Source: an uncultured Flavobacteriaceae bacterium (GTDB taxonomy: Bacteria; Bacteroidota; Bacteroidia; Flavobacteriales; Flavobacteriaceae). From it: 64,000 bases of DNA. The stretch lies in the NCBI GenBank assembly GCA_947502975.1, contig CANNBV010000005.1:1-64000 (forward strand), given 5' to 3'. This document shows, one piece after another, positions 51,542-60,390 of this stretch (position 1 is its first letter; every line of letters begins with the position of its first letter). The position numbers were made by a program, and so were the translations under genes. Below the pieces are notes generated by a model. The model did not search any database. It was not told the origin of the DNA and saw nothing but the letters and a program-made list of their open reading frames with translations.

Positions 51542-52288
51542 TCATGCTCTTACTCTTTCAACAATGTTTTTACACGCATCAAAATAAATACCAACATCAA
51601 CAGCATAGGAGATATATTTAACACCTAAATCTATCCATTGCTTGGCAGATTCTGGACTTTCCACAAATGTTCCAACTACTTTTCCAAGAAGTGCAGCTTT
51701 CTCCACGATTTCCTTCATTTGGGAAATCACTTTTGGATGATTTACCTGACCTGGTACACCGCATGATTGTGACATATCATAAGGACCTATAAAAATCACA
51801 TCTATACCATCCACTGCTAAAATCTCATCAATATTGTTAAAGGCTATATTGCCTTCAATATGAATAATAGTTCCTGTAGTTTTATTAGCATTACCAAAGT
51901 AATTTTCTTTGGGCATAGAAGCATAATCTGCAGCCCTTACATATCTACAAACACCACGTACGCCTTCTGGGAAAAACTTTGCAGCTTTAACCACACGTTC
52001 CGCATCAGCAGCCTTTTCTATTTGTGGTACTTGTACATAATCTGCACCAATATCTAACGCTTTAGAAATCATATTTTCGTTGATTTCTGGCACACGAATT
52101 ATGGGAGTAATACCTTTTGCCTGTGCAGCCCGAACATGGTTTTGAACTGTTTGAATGGTATTCGGCCCATGCTCTAAATCTATAATAACAAAATCGAAGC
52201 CTGCAAATGCAGCAACCTCAACCAAAGCAGGATCACTCACCTTCATAAATGGCCCTACTACAAATTTTTTATTTTCGAATAAACTCAT
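51542..52288 (-). CDS. Class II HpcH/HpaI-family 2-keto-3-deoxy-sugar-acid aldolase
   Basis: This 248-residue cytoplasmic TIM-barrel aldolase has the family's base His40 (IDLEHGP), Arg65 (IIRVPE), and metal ligands Glu145 (HIEG) and Asp171 (IGPYDMSQSCGVPG). These sit four to five residues before the E. coli HpaI positions. Members cleave 2-keto-3-deoxy acids to pyruvate plus an aldehyde (2-keto-3-deoxyglucarate, rhamnonate or galactonate). With the aldehyde dehydrogenase and enolase-superfamily enzyme of this locus it could finish breakdown of a freed anhydro- or deoxy-sugar without phosphorylation. It lies 38 bases after the MFS gene and likely shares its transcript. Confidence 0.9.
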   Translation of the reverse strand: MSLFENKKFVVGPFMKVSDPALVEVAAFAGFDFVIIDLEHGPNTIQTVQNHVRAAQAKGITPIIRVPEINENMISKALDIGADYVQVPQIEKAADAERVVKAAKFFPEGVRGVCRYVRAADYASMPKENYFGNANKTTGTIIHIEGNIAFNNIDEILAVDGIDVIFIGPYDMSQSCGVPGQVNHPKVISQMKEIVEKAALLGKVVGTFVESPESAKQWIDLGVKYISYAVDVGIYFDACKNIVERVRA

Positions 52289-52326
52289 TTATATTCTTTT
52301 CTTTAATCTCGAGAAACTATAACATT

Positions 52327-53901
52327 TTATGCCTTACTCCTTGTTAGTTTTTCTTGAATTTCTTCAATAGACAATCCTTTTGTTTCGATCAAGTATTTGT
52401 ATAGAATTATCATACCTATAAATACCGTTGTTGCATAAAATAATAAAGTATTACTTATACCAAAGCTTGCCAACTGCGTTGGAAAAAAGGCTTGTATTAG
52501 CCAACTTACAGTACTGGTAATTAAGGTAAAAAATGGAATTGCGATCCCTCTAATTGAATTTGGGAATATTTCTGAGAACAACACCCACATTACTGGACCT
52601 ATTGAAAAGTGGAATGCAGCAATAAAACTTAGAATGCCTATTAAAATCAAAATCGCATTAATTTTAGCAGATTTTTGGATTAACAAACTTGAATGTTCTC
52701 TCGCCTCTTCAGCTCCAAGAGATTTAATTAAAGCTCTTTTTAGTTTTATGTCACTACTGTATTCAACATCTATCATCTTATCTAAACGTCCCTTATCTTC
52801 AATTTCGGTGATTTCACTAACAGCTTCTTTAGTTAAAGTATAGGTTGCCGTATTAAAACCATAAAACGCAATCCCTAAGCTAATAACTATCCAAAGCATT
52901 CCTCCAATAATCATTGGTCTTCTTCCTAATCGGTCAACAAGAATTAAACCTAGAATCGTAAACAGCAAACCTGTTAAACCTGTCCAAATCGCTTGCATAA
53001 ATGCAGCATCTGTACCTAAACCTATTTGTTCAAAAACCGTGGGAGCATAGAATAAAATAGCGTTAATACCAGAGGTTTGTTGCGCAATAGCTAATGTTAA
53101 AGCTATTATAAAAATAACTCTATATTTTTTATCAAAAACGCCTTTAAGCTGAGACCATACAGATCTATCTTCAGTACTTTTCTCCATGCTATCTTTCATA
53201 TCTTCCAGATATGAGTCTACTTTATCTTGAGGTAAAAGTTTTGCTAGTGTCTGCCTCGCTTCTTCTTCTCTTTTTCCATTAAAATATAACCAGGCAGGAC
53301 TTCGGGGTACTGTAAAAAGTAACGCTAACCATGCAAGTGCTGGAATAATTTCTGACCCTAACATCCAACGCCATGTGTACTTATTTATTCCAAAATCTGT
53401 AACCCATGCAGCATCTGATGCGCCTAACTGCAAGATGAGATAATTTATAAAATAAGCCCCCGAAAGCCCTATTACTATATTAATTTGAATCATAGTAACT
53501 AGCTTTCCACGCAATTTTGGTGGTGCAATTTCACCAATATACATAGATGCCAAAGAGATAGACGTAAAAGCCAATCCTCCTAAAAATCTAAAGGCTAACA
53601 GCATCCAGTATCCACCAGCAAAAGTTGATCCTAATGCTGAAATAACATATAGTGCCGCAACAATTTGCAGTGTTCGTTTTCTACCATATTCATTACATGC
53701 ATATCCTGCAAAAAGTAATGCCAATAAAACACCTAAAGCTGGTGCGCCAACCACCATTCCTAATTGTATATCATTTAATCCAAATTCTTGAGAAATAAAA
53801 TTGACAGTGCCTGATATTAAAGCAGCATCCAACCCAAAGACAAAGCCTCCCATGGCTACGATGGTTGAATATTTATAAGCATTCTTTTTATACGAACTCA
53901 T
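52327..53901 (-). CDS. MFS sugar porter
   Basis: This 524-residue inner-membrane transporter has about 12 membrane segments and the sugar-porter signatures GFVFGLDAALISGTVNFI, GRKRTLQIVAALYVISALG, RFLGGLAFTSISLASMYIGEIAPPKLRGKLVTMIQINI, VPRSPAWLYFNGKREEEA, AIAQQTSGINAILFYAPTVF, VDRLGRRPMIIGGM and PETKG-like IETKGLSIEEIQE. A soluble insertion of about 60 residues (TKEAVSEITEIEDKGRLDKMIDVEYSSD...) lies between segments 9 and 10. It should import the mono- or disaccharide released in the periplasm. The FG-GAP gene precedes it by 17 bases. Confidence 0.93.
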   Translation of the reverse strand: MSSYKKNAYKYSTIVAMGGFVFGLDAALISGTVNFISQEFGLNDIQLGMVVGAPALGVLLALLFAGYACNEYGRKRTLQIVAALYVISALGSTFAGGYWMLLAFRFLGGLAFTSISLASMYIGEIAPPKLRGKLVTMIQINIVIGLSGAYFINYLILQLGASDAAWVTDFGINKYTWRWMLGSEIIPALAWLALLFTVPRSPAWLYFNGKREEEARQTLAKLLPQDKVDSYLEDMKDSMEKSTEDRSVWSQLKGVFDKKYRVIFIIALTLAIAQQTSGINAILFYAPTVFEQIGLGTDAAFMQAIWTGLTGLLFTILGLILVDRLGRRPMIIGGMLWIVISLGIAFYGFNTATYTLTKEAVSEITEIEDKGRLDKMIDVEYSSDIKLKRALIKSLGAEEAREHSSLLIQKSAKINAILILIGILSFIAAFHFSIGPVMWVLFSEIFPNSIRGIAIPFFTLITSTVSWLIQAFFPTQLASFGISNTLLFYATTVFIGMIILYKYLIETKGLSIEEIQEKLTRSKA

Positions 53902-53918
53902 AGATCTATTTTGGTTAG

Positions 53919-55775
53919 TTAGTTTTTTCCTATTAAAGTGGTGGTGTTCAATTTACTAATTTTATGTGCAACAGTTTCTCCATTAGACCAAGTTACCGTA
54001 ACATTTACTGTTTTGTTATTTGAACCTAATCCAAAATGAACCAAATTATCAAAACTCAATGAATATTGTGCTCCAGTTGAACCTACTCGTTTTTGCTGAA
54101 TATTTTTACCAGATTTGACGGTTACTAAAGCTCCTAATGCTGTGGCTTTTTTAGAAGGTGAATATCCAACATTTATGATGATATAATTATTTTTTACTTC
54201 AGAATGAAATGTGTTTTTGAACAAATGCCATTTTCCGCGTTCATTACCGACAACTACATCCATATTCCCATCGTTATTATAATCGAAAGATTCTACCGCC
54301 ATACCCATCGCTCCTAGTTCTTTTGAGATGATATTATGCGCTTCTAGCTTTTTAAAAGTCGCATTGCCTTTGTTTAGAAAAATTATGGGTTCATTATCAA
54401 ATACCATTTTCCCTAAAGGTTGAACCAAAATATCTGAGAAGCCATTATTATCAAAATCGGCTATCGTTACTGCGCTAGATAAGTCTTTAAATGCAATACC
54501 TGCGTTTTTAGTAACATCTTGAAATGTGCCACCTTTATTTTCTAAAAGAATATCCTCAAATCCCTCATGGTGTTTATATTCTGGATAATATTTAACACCA
54601 TGAACTACACCTGTAGCTGGTGCCCAAAGAAAACCTGCTACACGCCATTTTCTATTACCTACATAACCAATATACCAGCCTTTTTTATCTTTATAGTCAG
54701 CATTATCCGGAAAACCTAGTGCATCACTATTTACAAGGCGAATGTCTTTTCCTGAATGCGTTTCACCTTCAAATTGATAATCATACGAAGCTTCTCCTAT
54801 ATAATACGTATCATTATTTGGCCATTGCGATTGAAAGTTTTCCATTCGCAATACATCACCAACTTCTAAATCTTCAAACTGAAACTCACCTCGTTTTGTG
54901 AAAAATCCGAAAGTATTGGTGTCTTGATTAAAGAAGGTTTCTCCAATTTCAAATTCTTTGCCTCTTGTGAAATATAAATCAAAATCACCATCATTGTCAT
55001 AATCGATTTCTGTAACTCCCGTAACGTTATCAATGGTCTTTGGTAGTATTTTTTCAGAAACATCATTAAACGCAAATCCTTTTTCCCCTTGATATAGTTT
55101 TACATTTCCATGACCATACATGACAATATCCAAAGTATTATCACCATTAAAATCAGTAAGCAATACTTTTTGACCGTTTATTTTACTGGCAGCTAAGGTA
55201 TCTTTTAGAACAAGTTGTCCGTTACCATTATTTTCATAAATATAATTTTCACTTGCGCCTTTCTTCTCACTATCTGGGAAGGCAAAGTTTAGCAGATCTA
55301 AATCACCATCATTATCAATATCAACAAAATCAACTGTTCTACCACGCATGAGCGCTAAAGGCTCATCAAAATCTTGCATCGGAATAAACGCTCTCCCAAT
55401 AACACGAAACATTTTTGAGTTCCTGGCATTACTCCCTGAGCCACCTCCGCGAGACATAATGACCTCAATATTACCATCTAAATCAAAATCCCCAGCAGAA
55501 ACGCCATGTAAATCCCCCATGATGATATCATAAGGTTTGGCAAACTTTCCTTTATTATTCCAACAAACTTGGACACCTAAACCATGATCGTTGATGAGTA
55601 AATCTAAAAATCCATCTTTGTCTAAATCTACAACTACAGGCGCATCCCACTTGCGTAAGTTTTTTTCTTGTCTTGGAAAATCTTTAAGCACTTCAGTAAA
55701 TTGAACGTCTTGCCCACTAACTATTGATGTAGATAATAGTAAAAATGTATATATTGAAAATTTTAATTTGAGCAT
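53919..55775 (-). CDS. Secreted FG-GAP/UnbV repeat protein
   Basis: This 618-residue protein has a signal peptide (ends IVSGQ) and at least six FG-GAP-like blades with Ca2+ loops (VVVDLDKDGFLDLLI, SAGDFDLDGNIEVIM, DFVDIDNDGDLDLLN, TEIDYDNDGDFDLYF, TIADFDNNGFSDILV, ESFDYNNDGNMDVVV). It ends in an ASPIC/UnbV module (~530-610: GALVTVKSGKNIQQKRVGSTGAQYS...VHFGLG...VTVTWSNGETV). It is a beta-propeller likely to bind glycan or a partner in the periplasm. It shares the architecture of the N-terminus of the haloperoxidase fusion in the same locus but lacks any enzymatic domain. Confidence 0.88.
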   Translation of the reverse strand: MLKLKFSIYTFLLLSTSIVSGQDVQFTEVLKDFPRQEKNLRKWDAPVVVDLDKDGFLDLLINDHGLGVQVCWNNKGKFAKPYDIIMGDLHGVSAGDFDLDGNIEVIMSRGGGSGSNARNSKMFRVIGRAFIPMQDFDEPLALMRGRTVDFVDIDNDGDLDLLNFAFPDSEKKGASENYIYENNGNGQLVLKDTLAASKINGQKVLLTDFNGDNTLDIVMYGHGNVKLYQGEKGFAFNDVSEKILPKTIDNVTGVTEIDYDNDGDFDLYFTRGKEFEIGETFFNQDTNTFGFFTKRGEFQFEDLEVGDVLRMENFQSQWPNNDTYYIGEASYDYQFEGETHSGKDIRLVNSDALGFPDNADYKDKKGWYIGYVGNRKWRVAGFLWAPATGVVHGVKYYPEYKHHEGFEDILLENKGGTFQDVTKNAGIAFKDLSSAVTIADFDNNGFSDILVQPLGKMVFDNEPIIFLNKGNATFKKLEAHNIISKELGAMGMAVESFDYNNDGNMDVVVGNERGKWHLFKNTFHSEVKNNYIIINVGYSPSKKATALGALVTVKSGKNIQQKRVGSTGAQYSLSFDNLVHFGLGSNNKTVNVTVTWSNGETVAHKISKLNTTTLIGKN

Positions 55776-55811
55776 TTTTCGTGTTTCTTTTTAATAAAGG
55801 CCTATGTGGTT

Positions 55812-57791
55812 TTAATTATTCCAAATTACTGGCAGAAACACCGTCATTTCAGCTTGTCCGCGATTACTCCAAACAAAATAAGGCACTAACTGTGATTTGT
55901 GAGTTTTCCATGATGGTTTTGTAACAGCTTGATACATCTCATCATTTTTATCTTCTCTTAATAAAAACTCAGTCTCCACAACGGTTACACCTCCTAAAAA
56001 GTCATCTTTATGAATTGCGTTTAATGCCGTTCCTCCTTTATAGTATACATCTAAAATAGAAGTGTTTTCAGGTAAATCTGGTGATTCTACACAATACACT
56101 ATTGGGCCGCGCTTCACAGCAATTTGATTTCTGACTTCTTCTATTCTATTATGCCCTTCTAATAGAGTGACTTCCATTGGCATATTTAAAGTGATAGTGT
56201 CACCAGCTTTCCAAGTGCGATTAATGGTTGAAAAAGTGCCCGGTATAACAGATATACCAACATCTTCTCCATTCACTTTCAAAGTGCTGCCAACAGTCCA
56301 TTTTGGAATTCTTATTTTAATATCAAATGCTGAGTCTTTACATTCATCAACAGTGATTTTAACCAAACCTTTCCATGGATATTCGGTATCCTGAGATAAT
56401 TTTAATGATGAACCATCTAGCATTGTCGTATCTAAATTATTACCACCAAAAAGTACCACAGCTACGCCATTTTCCGATAGGTTATATGCCCAACCTGAAC
56501 TCTTACAAATAGTTCTCACTAAGTTTGGAGGACAACAAAAACACTCTAAATAAGGTTGTCTTACAGGGCTCTCAGTAACATCATCATGGGCGTCATAATT
56601 TCTTGAATTATTTACCATTCGCAACGGGTTAGAATAGAAATAATCTTTACCCTCTAGACCAATTCCTGATAAACCACTGTTGTACAACACTAATTCAATA
56701 ATATCTGCATAGCGAGATTCTTCTTTAACACCCATCATTCTAGAACTAAACATGGCATTACATAAATTGGCACAAGTTTCATTATAAGCCGTCATGTTTG
56801 GCATCATATAGGCGTCGATAAACCCTTCCTCAATCATATCTAAATTAGTGGAAGCACCATAGTGAGCTTGCCCAACAGCTCCAGTAACATACATTTTTTT
56901 GCCAGTTACATTTTCCCAAAGTTTATCGAGTGCGTTAATCAATGCTTTTTCACCTGTTTCGGCATATACATCGGCAGCACCAGCGTAATAGTATAACGCT
57001 AATACAGCATGTCCAACAGCTTCTTCAGATTCTCTTAAGGGTATTCTTTCTTGAACCATATCTCCGATGGGATATCCTTCTGTAGTAGAATGGTGTTTTA
57101 TTTCAAACATTCCGCGTCTGTTAATAAATTTTTCAGCTAACTTTAAATACTTTTTGTCTTTTACTGTTCTATACAACTCTACCAATCCCATAATTTGAGT
57201 TTGGTTAAACCCAAAACGCTGATAGTGCGTCGTATCTGGCATAAAATAAGCGACTAATAAATCTGCTTGTTTGATCGCAATATCTAAGAAATTACGCTGA
57301 CCTATTAGACGAAAATGAACACTTGCTGCGATAAATAAATGCCCATAATTGTACATTTCATGGTATTTTCTATTCGAAAATCGTTCAGCACCTTCTGTAA
57401 TTTGGATATGTGTATGAATGTATCCATCATCCTCTTGCGCCTTTCCAATCCACTCAATATATTCATCCAATTCCTTTAATAAAGCAGCGTCTTTAGTCAA
57501 TGCATAAATGTACATTTTTGCTTCCATGAATTTAAAGAAGTCTCCATCATGCCAATAAAACCCTTTGTGTTCTCCCTCTTTTGCTCCTGCTGCTATTTTA
57601 AAATTATTTAACCCGTGGCCGATGTCGCCACACAATACATCGCCCATGTAAGGCAACATTTTATCTTCTGCTATTTTAATTTTTTCTGCCCAAAAACCAG
57701 ACGTCCACTTGCAATCGCCAAAATTAATGCTCTTTAATTTCACATAAGGGCTTTCAGAAGTGTTTGTTATTGCTTTATTATGATTGCTCAT
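55812..57791 (-). CDS. GH127-family glycosidase, cytoplasmic (candidate 3,6-anhydro-D-galactosidase or beta-L-arabinofuranosidase)
   Basis: This 659-residue (alpha/alpha)6-barrel enzyme of GH127/DUF1680 has no signal peptide, so it acts in the cytoplasm. The acid/base Glu322 (MIEEGF) and metal-cysteine site Glu338 and Cys340 (AYNETCANLC) coincide in number with those reported for the HypBA1 arabinofuranosidase. The cysteines at 417, 419 and 420 (LECFCCPPNLVR) supply the nucleophile and zinc ligands. HypBA1 is a beta-L-arabinofuranosidase, while in carrageenan loci GH127 releases 3,6-anhydro-D-galactose from the non-reducing end. Four sulfatases and the sugar-acid genes nearby favour the latter (inference). 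It lies 36 bases from the FG-GAP gene. Confidence 0.93.
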   Translation of the reverse strand: MSNHNKAITNTSESPYVKLKSINFGDCKWTSGFWAEKIKIAEDKMLPYMGDVLCGDIGHGLNNFKIAAGAKEGEHKGFYWHDGDFFKFMEAKMYIYALTKDAALLKELDEYIEWIGKAQEDDGYIHTHIQITEGAERFSNRKYHEMYNYGHLFIAASVHFRLIGQRNFLDIAIKQADLLVAYFMPDTTHYQRFGFNQTQIMGLVELYRTVKDKKYLKLAEKFINRRGMFEIKHHSTTEGYPIGDMVQERIPLRESEEAVGHAVLALYYYAGAADVYAETGEKALINALDKLWENVTGKKMYVTGAVGQAHYGASTNLDMIEEGFIDAYMMPNMTAYNETCANLCNAMFSSRMMGVKEESRYADIIELVLYNSGLSGIGLEGKDYFYSNPLRMVNNSRNYDAHDDVTESPVRQPYLECFCCPPNLVRTICKSSGWAYNLSENGVAVVLFGGNNLDTTMLDGSSLKLSQDTEYPWKGLVKITVDECKDSAFDIKIRIPKWTVGSTLKVNGEDVGISVIPGTFSTINRTWKAGDTITLNMPMEVTLLEGHNRIEEVRNQIAVKRGPIVYCVESPDLPENTSILDVYYKGGTALNAIHKDDFLGGVTVVETEFLLREDKNDEMYQAVTKPSWKTHKSQLVPYFVWSNRGQAEMTVFLPVIWNN

Positions 57792-57817
57792 ATATAATTG
57801 AACTTTATTAAAATTGA

Positions 57818-59266
57818 TTATTGTTTTAATTTTGATTTTTCTTCTTTGATATATTGTTTCATTTCCTCTTTTACCAACTCCGGACTCCTATAGCGATCCA
57901 TTCTATCAATATCGTATTTTTCAAAATCTTGTTTTAGCGTCCACAATGGTCGTTCTAAAGTTAATTCCCATTCAAATAACTTTTTGAACATTGTTTTCAT
58001 ACGCCCAGGGTACTCAGATGCTAAATTATTTTGTTCCGTTAGGTCTTTAGATAAATCGTATAATTCAGCCGGTCTATCAGCATATCTAATTAATTTCCAG
58101 TCGTTATTTCTGTAAACCGCGCGTACATCTTTTTTCCAAAATAAATCTTCGTGAGGTCTCTCTTTATTTTTACCATTAACAAAAGGAATTAAATCAACGC
58201 CATCCACATCATCTAAATCTGCTACATCCCCACCAGCAGCAGCATAAAATGTTGGTAATAAATCAAAAGTGCTTACAGGATAATCGTAAATAGTACCCGC
58301 TTTAAATTTACGAGGCCATTTCATTAAAAATGGCACTCTTAAACCACCTTCAAGATGATTTGATTTTGTACCACTTAATGGTAAATTTAATGATGCATTT
58401 TTATCTGTTGGCCCACCATTATCATTAGAGAATACAATGATGGTATTATCATCTATTCCCAATTCTTTTAGCTTATCCATTACTTTTCCACAAGCTCTAT
58501 CTAAAGCTAATGTCATAGCAGCAACCTCTTTTCGCTTCCCTTTCAAATTCGGAAATTGCTTTAAATCTTCTTCCGTGGCGTGCATTGGTGTGTGTACTGC
58601 ATTAAATGCTAAATAAATAAAAAATGGATTGTTTTTATTTCGCTCTATAAAATTTACTGCTTCATCTGCAAAAACATCGGTGGCATAACCTGTGGGTTCT
58701 TCGAAATTTTCGAAATTGCGTTCCATTTTGTTATCATGATGAACACCGTCGAAGTTTTTGTATCCATAATAACTTCGTGCTCCACCTCTAAAACCATAAA
58801 ATTCATCAAAGCCTCTTTTTAAAGGATGAAAACGATCTGCATTACCCAAATGCCATTTCCCATATACAGCATTTGTATAGCCTTGTGTTTTTAAGTAATC
58901 GGCTATAGTTTTTTGGTCTAACGGCAAGCCCATATCGTCTTCCAAATACTTTGAATTTTCACTCATATAACCTGGCACATTGATTTCTTGATACCCAAAA
59001 CGCTGTTGGTACTTCCCTGTTATTAACCCTGCCCTTGAAGGTCCACAGGTCGCATCTGTAACATAACCTTGTGTGAATATCACTCCTGTATTAGCCAACT
59101 TGTCTAGATTAGGAGTCTTCATAACATCGCTTCCTTGAAATCCAAAATCGCCATATCCGGCATCATCGCAGAACAAAAAAATAATGTTTGGTTGTTCTTG
59201 AGCTTTACAAGACCAATGGCAAAAAGTTATCAATACCAATAAGATGATGAGTTTTAATTTTTTCAT
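57818..59266 (-). CDS. S1-family sulfatase
   Basis: This 482-residue enzyme has a lipoprotein-like signal ([12 protein letters not shown], Cys20). The motif CGPSR starts at Cys74 ([21 protein letters not shown]). Flanking signatures are [75 protein letters not shown] and [14 protein letters not shown]. This set is typical of the S1_16/S1_19-like group found in red-algal galactan loci, though I cannot fix the subfamily by eye. It lies 26 bases from the GH127 gene and likely acts before it. Confidence 0.94.
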   Translation of the reverse strand: MKKLKLIILLVLITFCHWSCKAQEQPNIIFLFCDDAGYGDFGFQGSDVMKTPNLDKLANTGVIFTQGYVTDATCGPSRAGLITGKYQQRFGYQEINVPGYMSENSKYLEDDMGLPLDQKTIADYLKTQGYTNAVYGKWHLGNADRFHPLKRGFDEFYGFRGGARSYYGYKNFDGVHHDNKMERNFENFEEPTGYATDVFADEAVNFIERNKNNPFFIYLAFNAVHTPMHATEEDLKQFPNLKGKRKEVAAMTLALDRACGKVMDKLKELGIDDNTIIVFSNDNGGPTDKNASLNLPLSGTKSNHLEGGLRVPFLMKWPRKFKAGTIYDYPVSTFDLLPTFYAAAGGDVADLDDVDGVDLIPFVNGKNKERPHEDLFWKKDVRAVYRNNDWKLIRYADRPAELYDLSKDLTEQNNLASEYPGRMKTMFKKLFEWELTLERPLWTLKQDFEKYDIDRMDRYRSPELVKEEMKQYIKEEKSKLKQ

Positions 59267-59436
59267 TACGCCTTAATATAAATTTTAAAAATCGTAGTTA
59301 AAGGTAATTACTTTGAATTAACCTAGCTATTACAGAAATAACCAGTTTTTATCTTTATTTACCTTAAATAATAAAGCTAACTATTATATCAATATTCGCG
59401 AAATTCATATATTGGAGAGAGCGGGAAATTAACAAC

Positions 59437-60294
59437 TTAAATAGCTTCTCTATATTGTTTCGGGGTACTACCCATTATTTTTTTAAACTGCTTATTAAAA
59501 TTGGTTATAGAATTGTAACCAACTAAAAAACAAACATCGTTAACAGGAAAATTTTCTTGAACTAGAAGACGAGAGGCATGTCTTATGCGCACCTCGTTTA
59601 AAAAACCTGTAAAAGACTTATTGGTTTTTTTCTTGAAGAAACGACAGAAGGAATTTGGTGTCATACAAGCAATATCAGATACATCTTCTAAAGCAATTGT
59701 TTTTGAATAATTATCTGAAATAAATCGTAATACTTTATCAATTCTATGCGCTCCTTTTGGCGTATACTGTCTCATGTCTGAAGAGGACAACAACTGCCTT
59801 TGATTAGTTATAGACAATTTGTATAAGATATCTAGCAATTTTATTAACTGCTCGGTATGCTTAATATCAGTAAGAGATAATAATTCTTCCTTTAATTGAT
59901 TTGAAATATTCCTTCCAAAACTTATACCATATTTGGCATCCGAAAGCATTCTATTTATCTCTGCAAATTCTGGTGCATCAAACGTATTATCTCCAATAAA
60001 GTTTTTATAGAATTTTATAACAACCGTCTTTACCACCCGTTCGCTATCAGTATCATAATAAGATACATCATTTCTCCACAAATGAGGTAAATTTGGACCA
60101 ACTAGGACTAAATCACCTGGCTTAAAATGTGCAACACTATCACCAACGAAACGAATACCAGTACTTTTGGAAATATACAGTAATTCATATTCAGGATGGT
60201 AATGCCACGCAGAATCAAGGCAAGGCTTTTCCTTTGCAATTACATTTAACCTAGAATTAGAAAAGTTATTAGTATTTTTCAGCACCAACTTCAT
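59437..60294 (-). CDS. AraC-family regulator with cupin sensor domain
   Basis: This 285-residue regulator has an N-terminal AraC-binding cupin (~20-95: AWHYHPEYELLYISKSTGIRFVGDSVAHFKPGDLVLVGPNLPHLWRND) and a C-terminal pair of HTH motifs (~185-285: LRFISDNYSKTIALEDVSDIACMTPNSFCRFFKKKTNKSFTGFLNEVRIRHASRLLVQ...DVCFLVGYNSITNFNKQFKKIMGSTPKQYRE). It probably senses a mono- or disaccharide in the cytoplasm. It lies between two sulfatase genes inside the operon, as in the Zobellia carrageenan regulon. Its upstream region holds a copy of the AACAAATGTGT element. Confidence 0.93.
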   Translation of the reverse strand: MKLVLKNTNNFSNSRLNVIAKEKPCLDSAWHYHPEYELLYISKSTGIRFVGDSVAHFKPGDLVLVGPNLPHLWRNDVSYYDTDSERVVKTVVIKFYKNFIGDNTFDAPEFAEINRMLSDAKYGISFGRNISNQLKEELLSLTDIKHTEQLIKLLDILYKLSITNQRQLLSSSDMRQYTPKGAHRIDKVLRFISDNYSKTIALEDVSDIACMTPNSFCRFFKKKTNKSFTGFLNEVRIRHASRLLVQENFPVNDVCFLVGYNSITNFNKQFKKIMGSTPKQYREAI

Positions 60295-60335
60295 ATATCA
60301 AATATATACTATTTATTCTCTAAATTTTATTTTTT

Positions 60336-60346
60336 AACAAATGTGT
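60336..60346. promoter_or_regulatory. Possible operator copy before the AraC gene
   Basis: AACAAATGTGT is identical over 11 bases to the site at 34679-34689 and lies 42-52 bases before the AraC start. Either autoregulation or control by the hybrid regulator could explain it. Confidence 0.35.
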
Positions 60347-60390
60347 AAATTCTAAGAATAAATATTTATATGAACTTCGTTTGACTAAAC

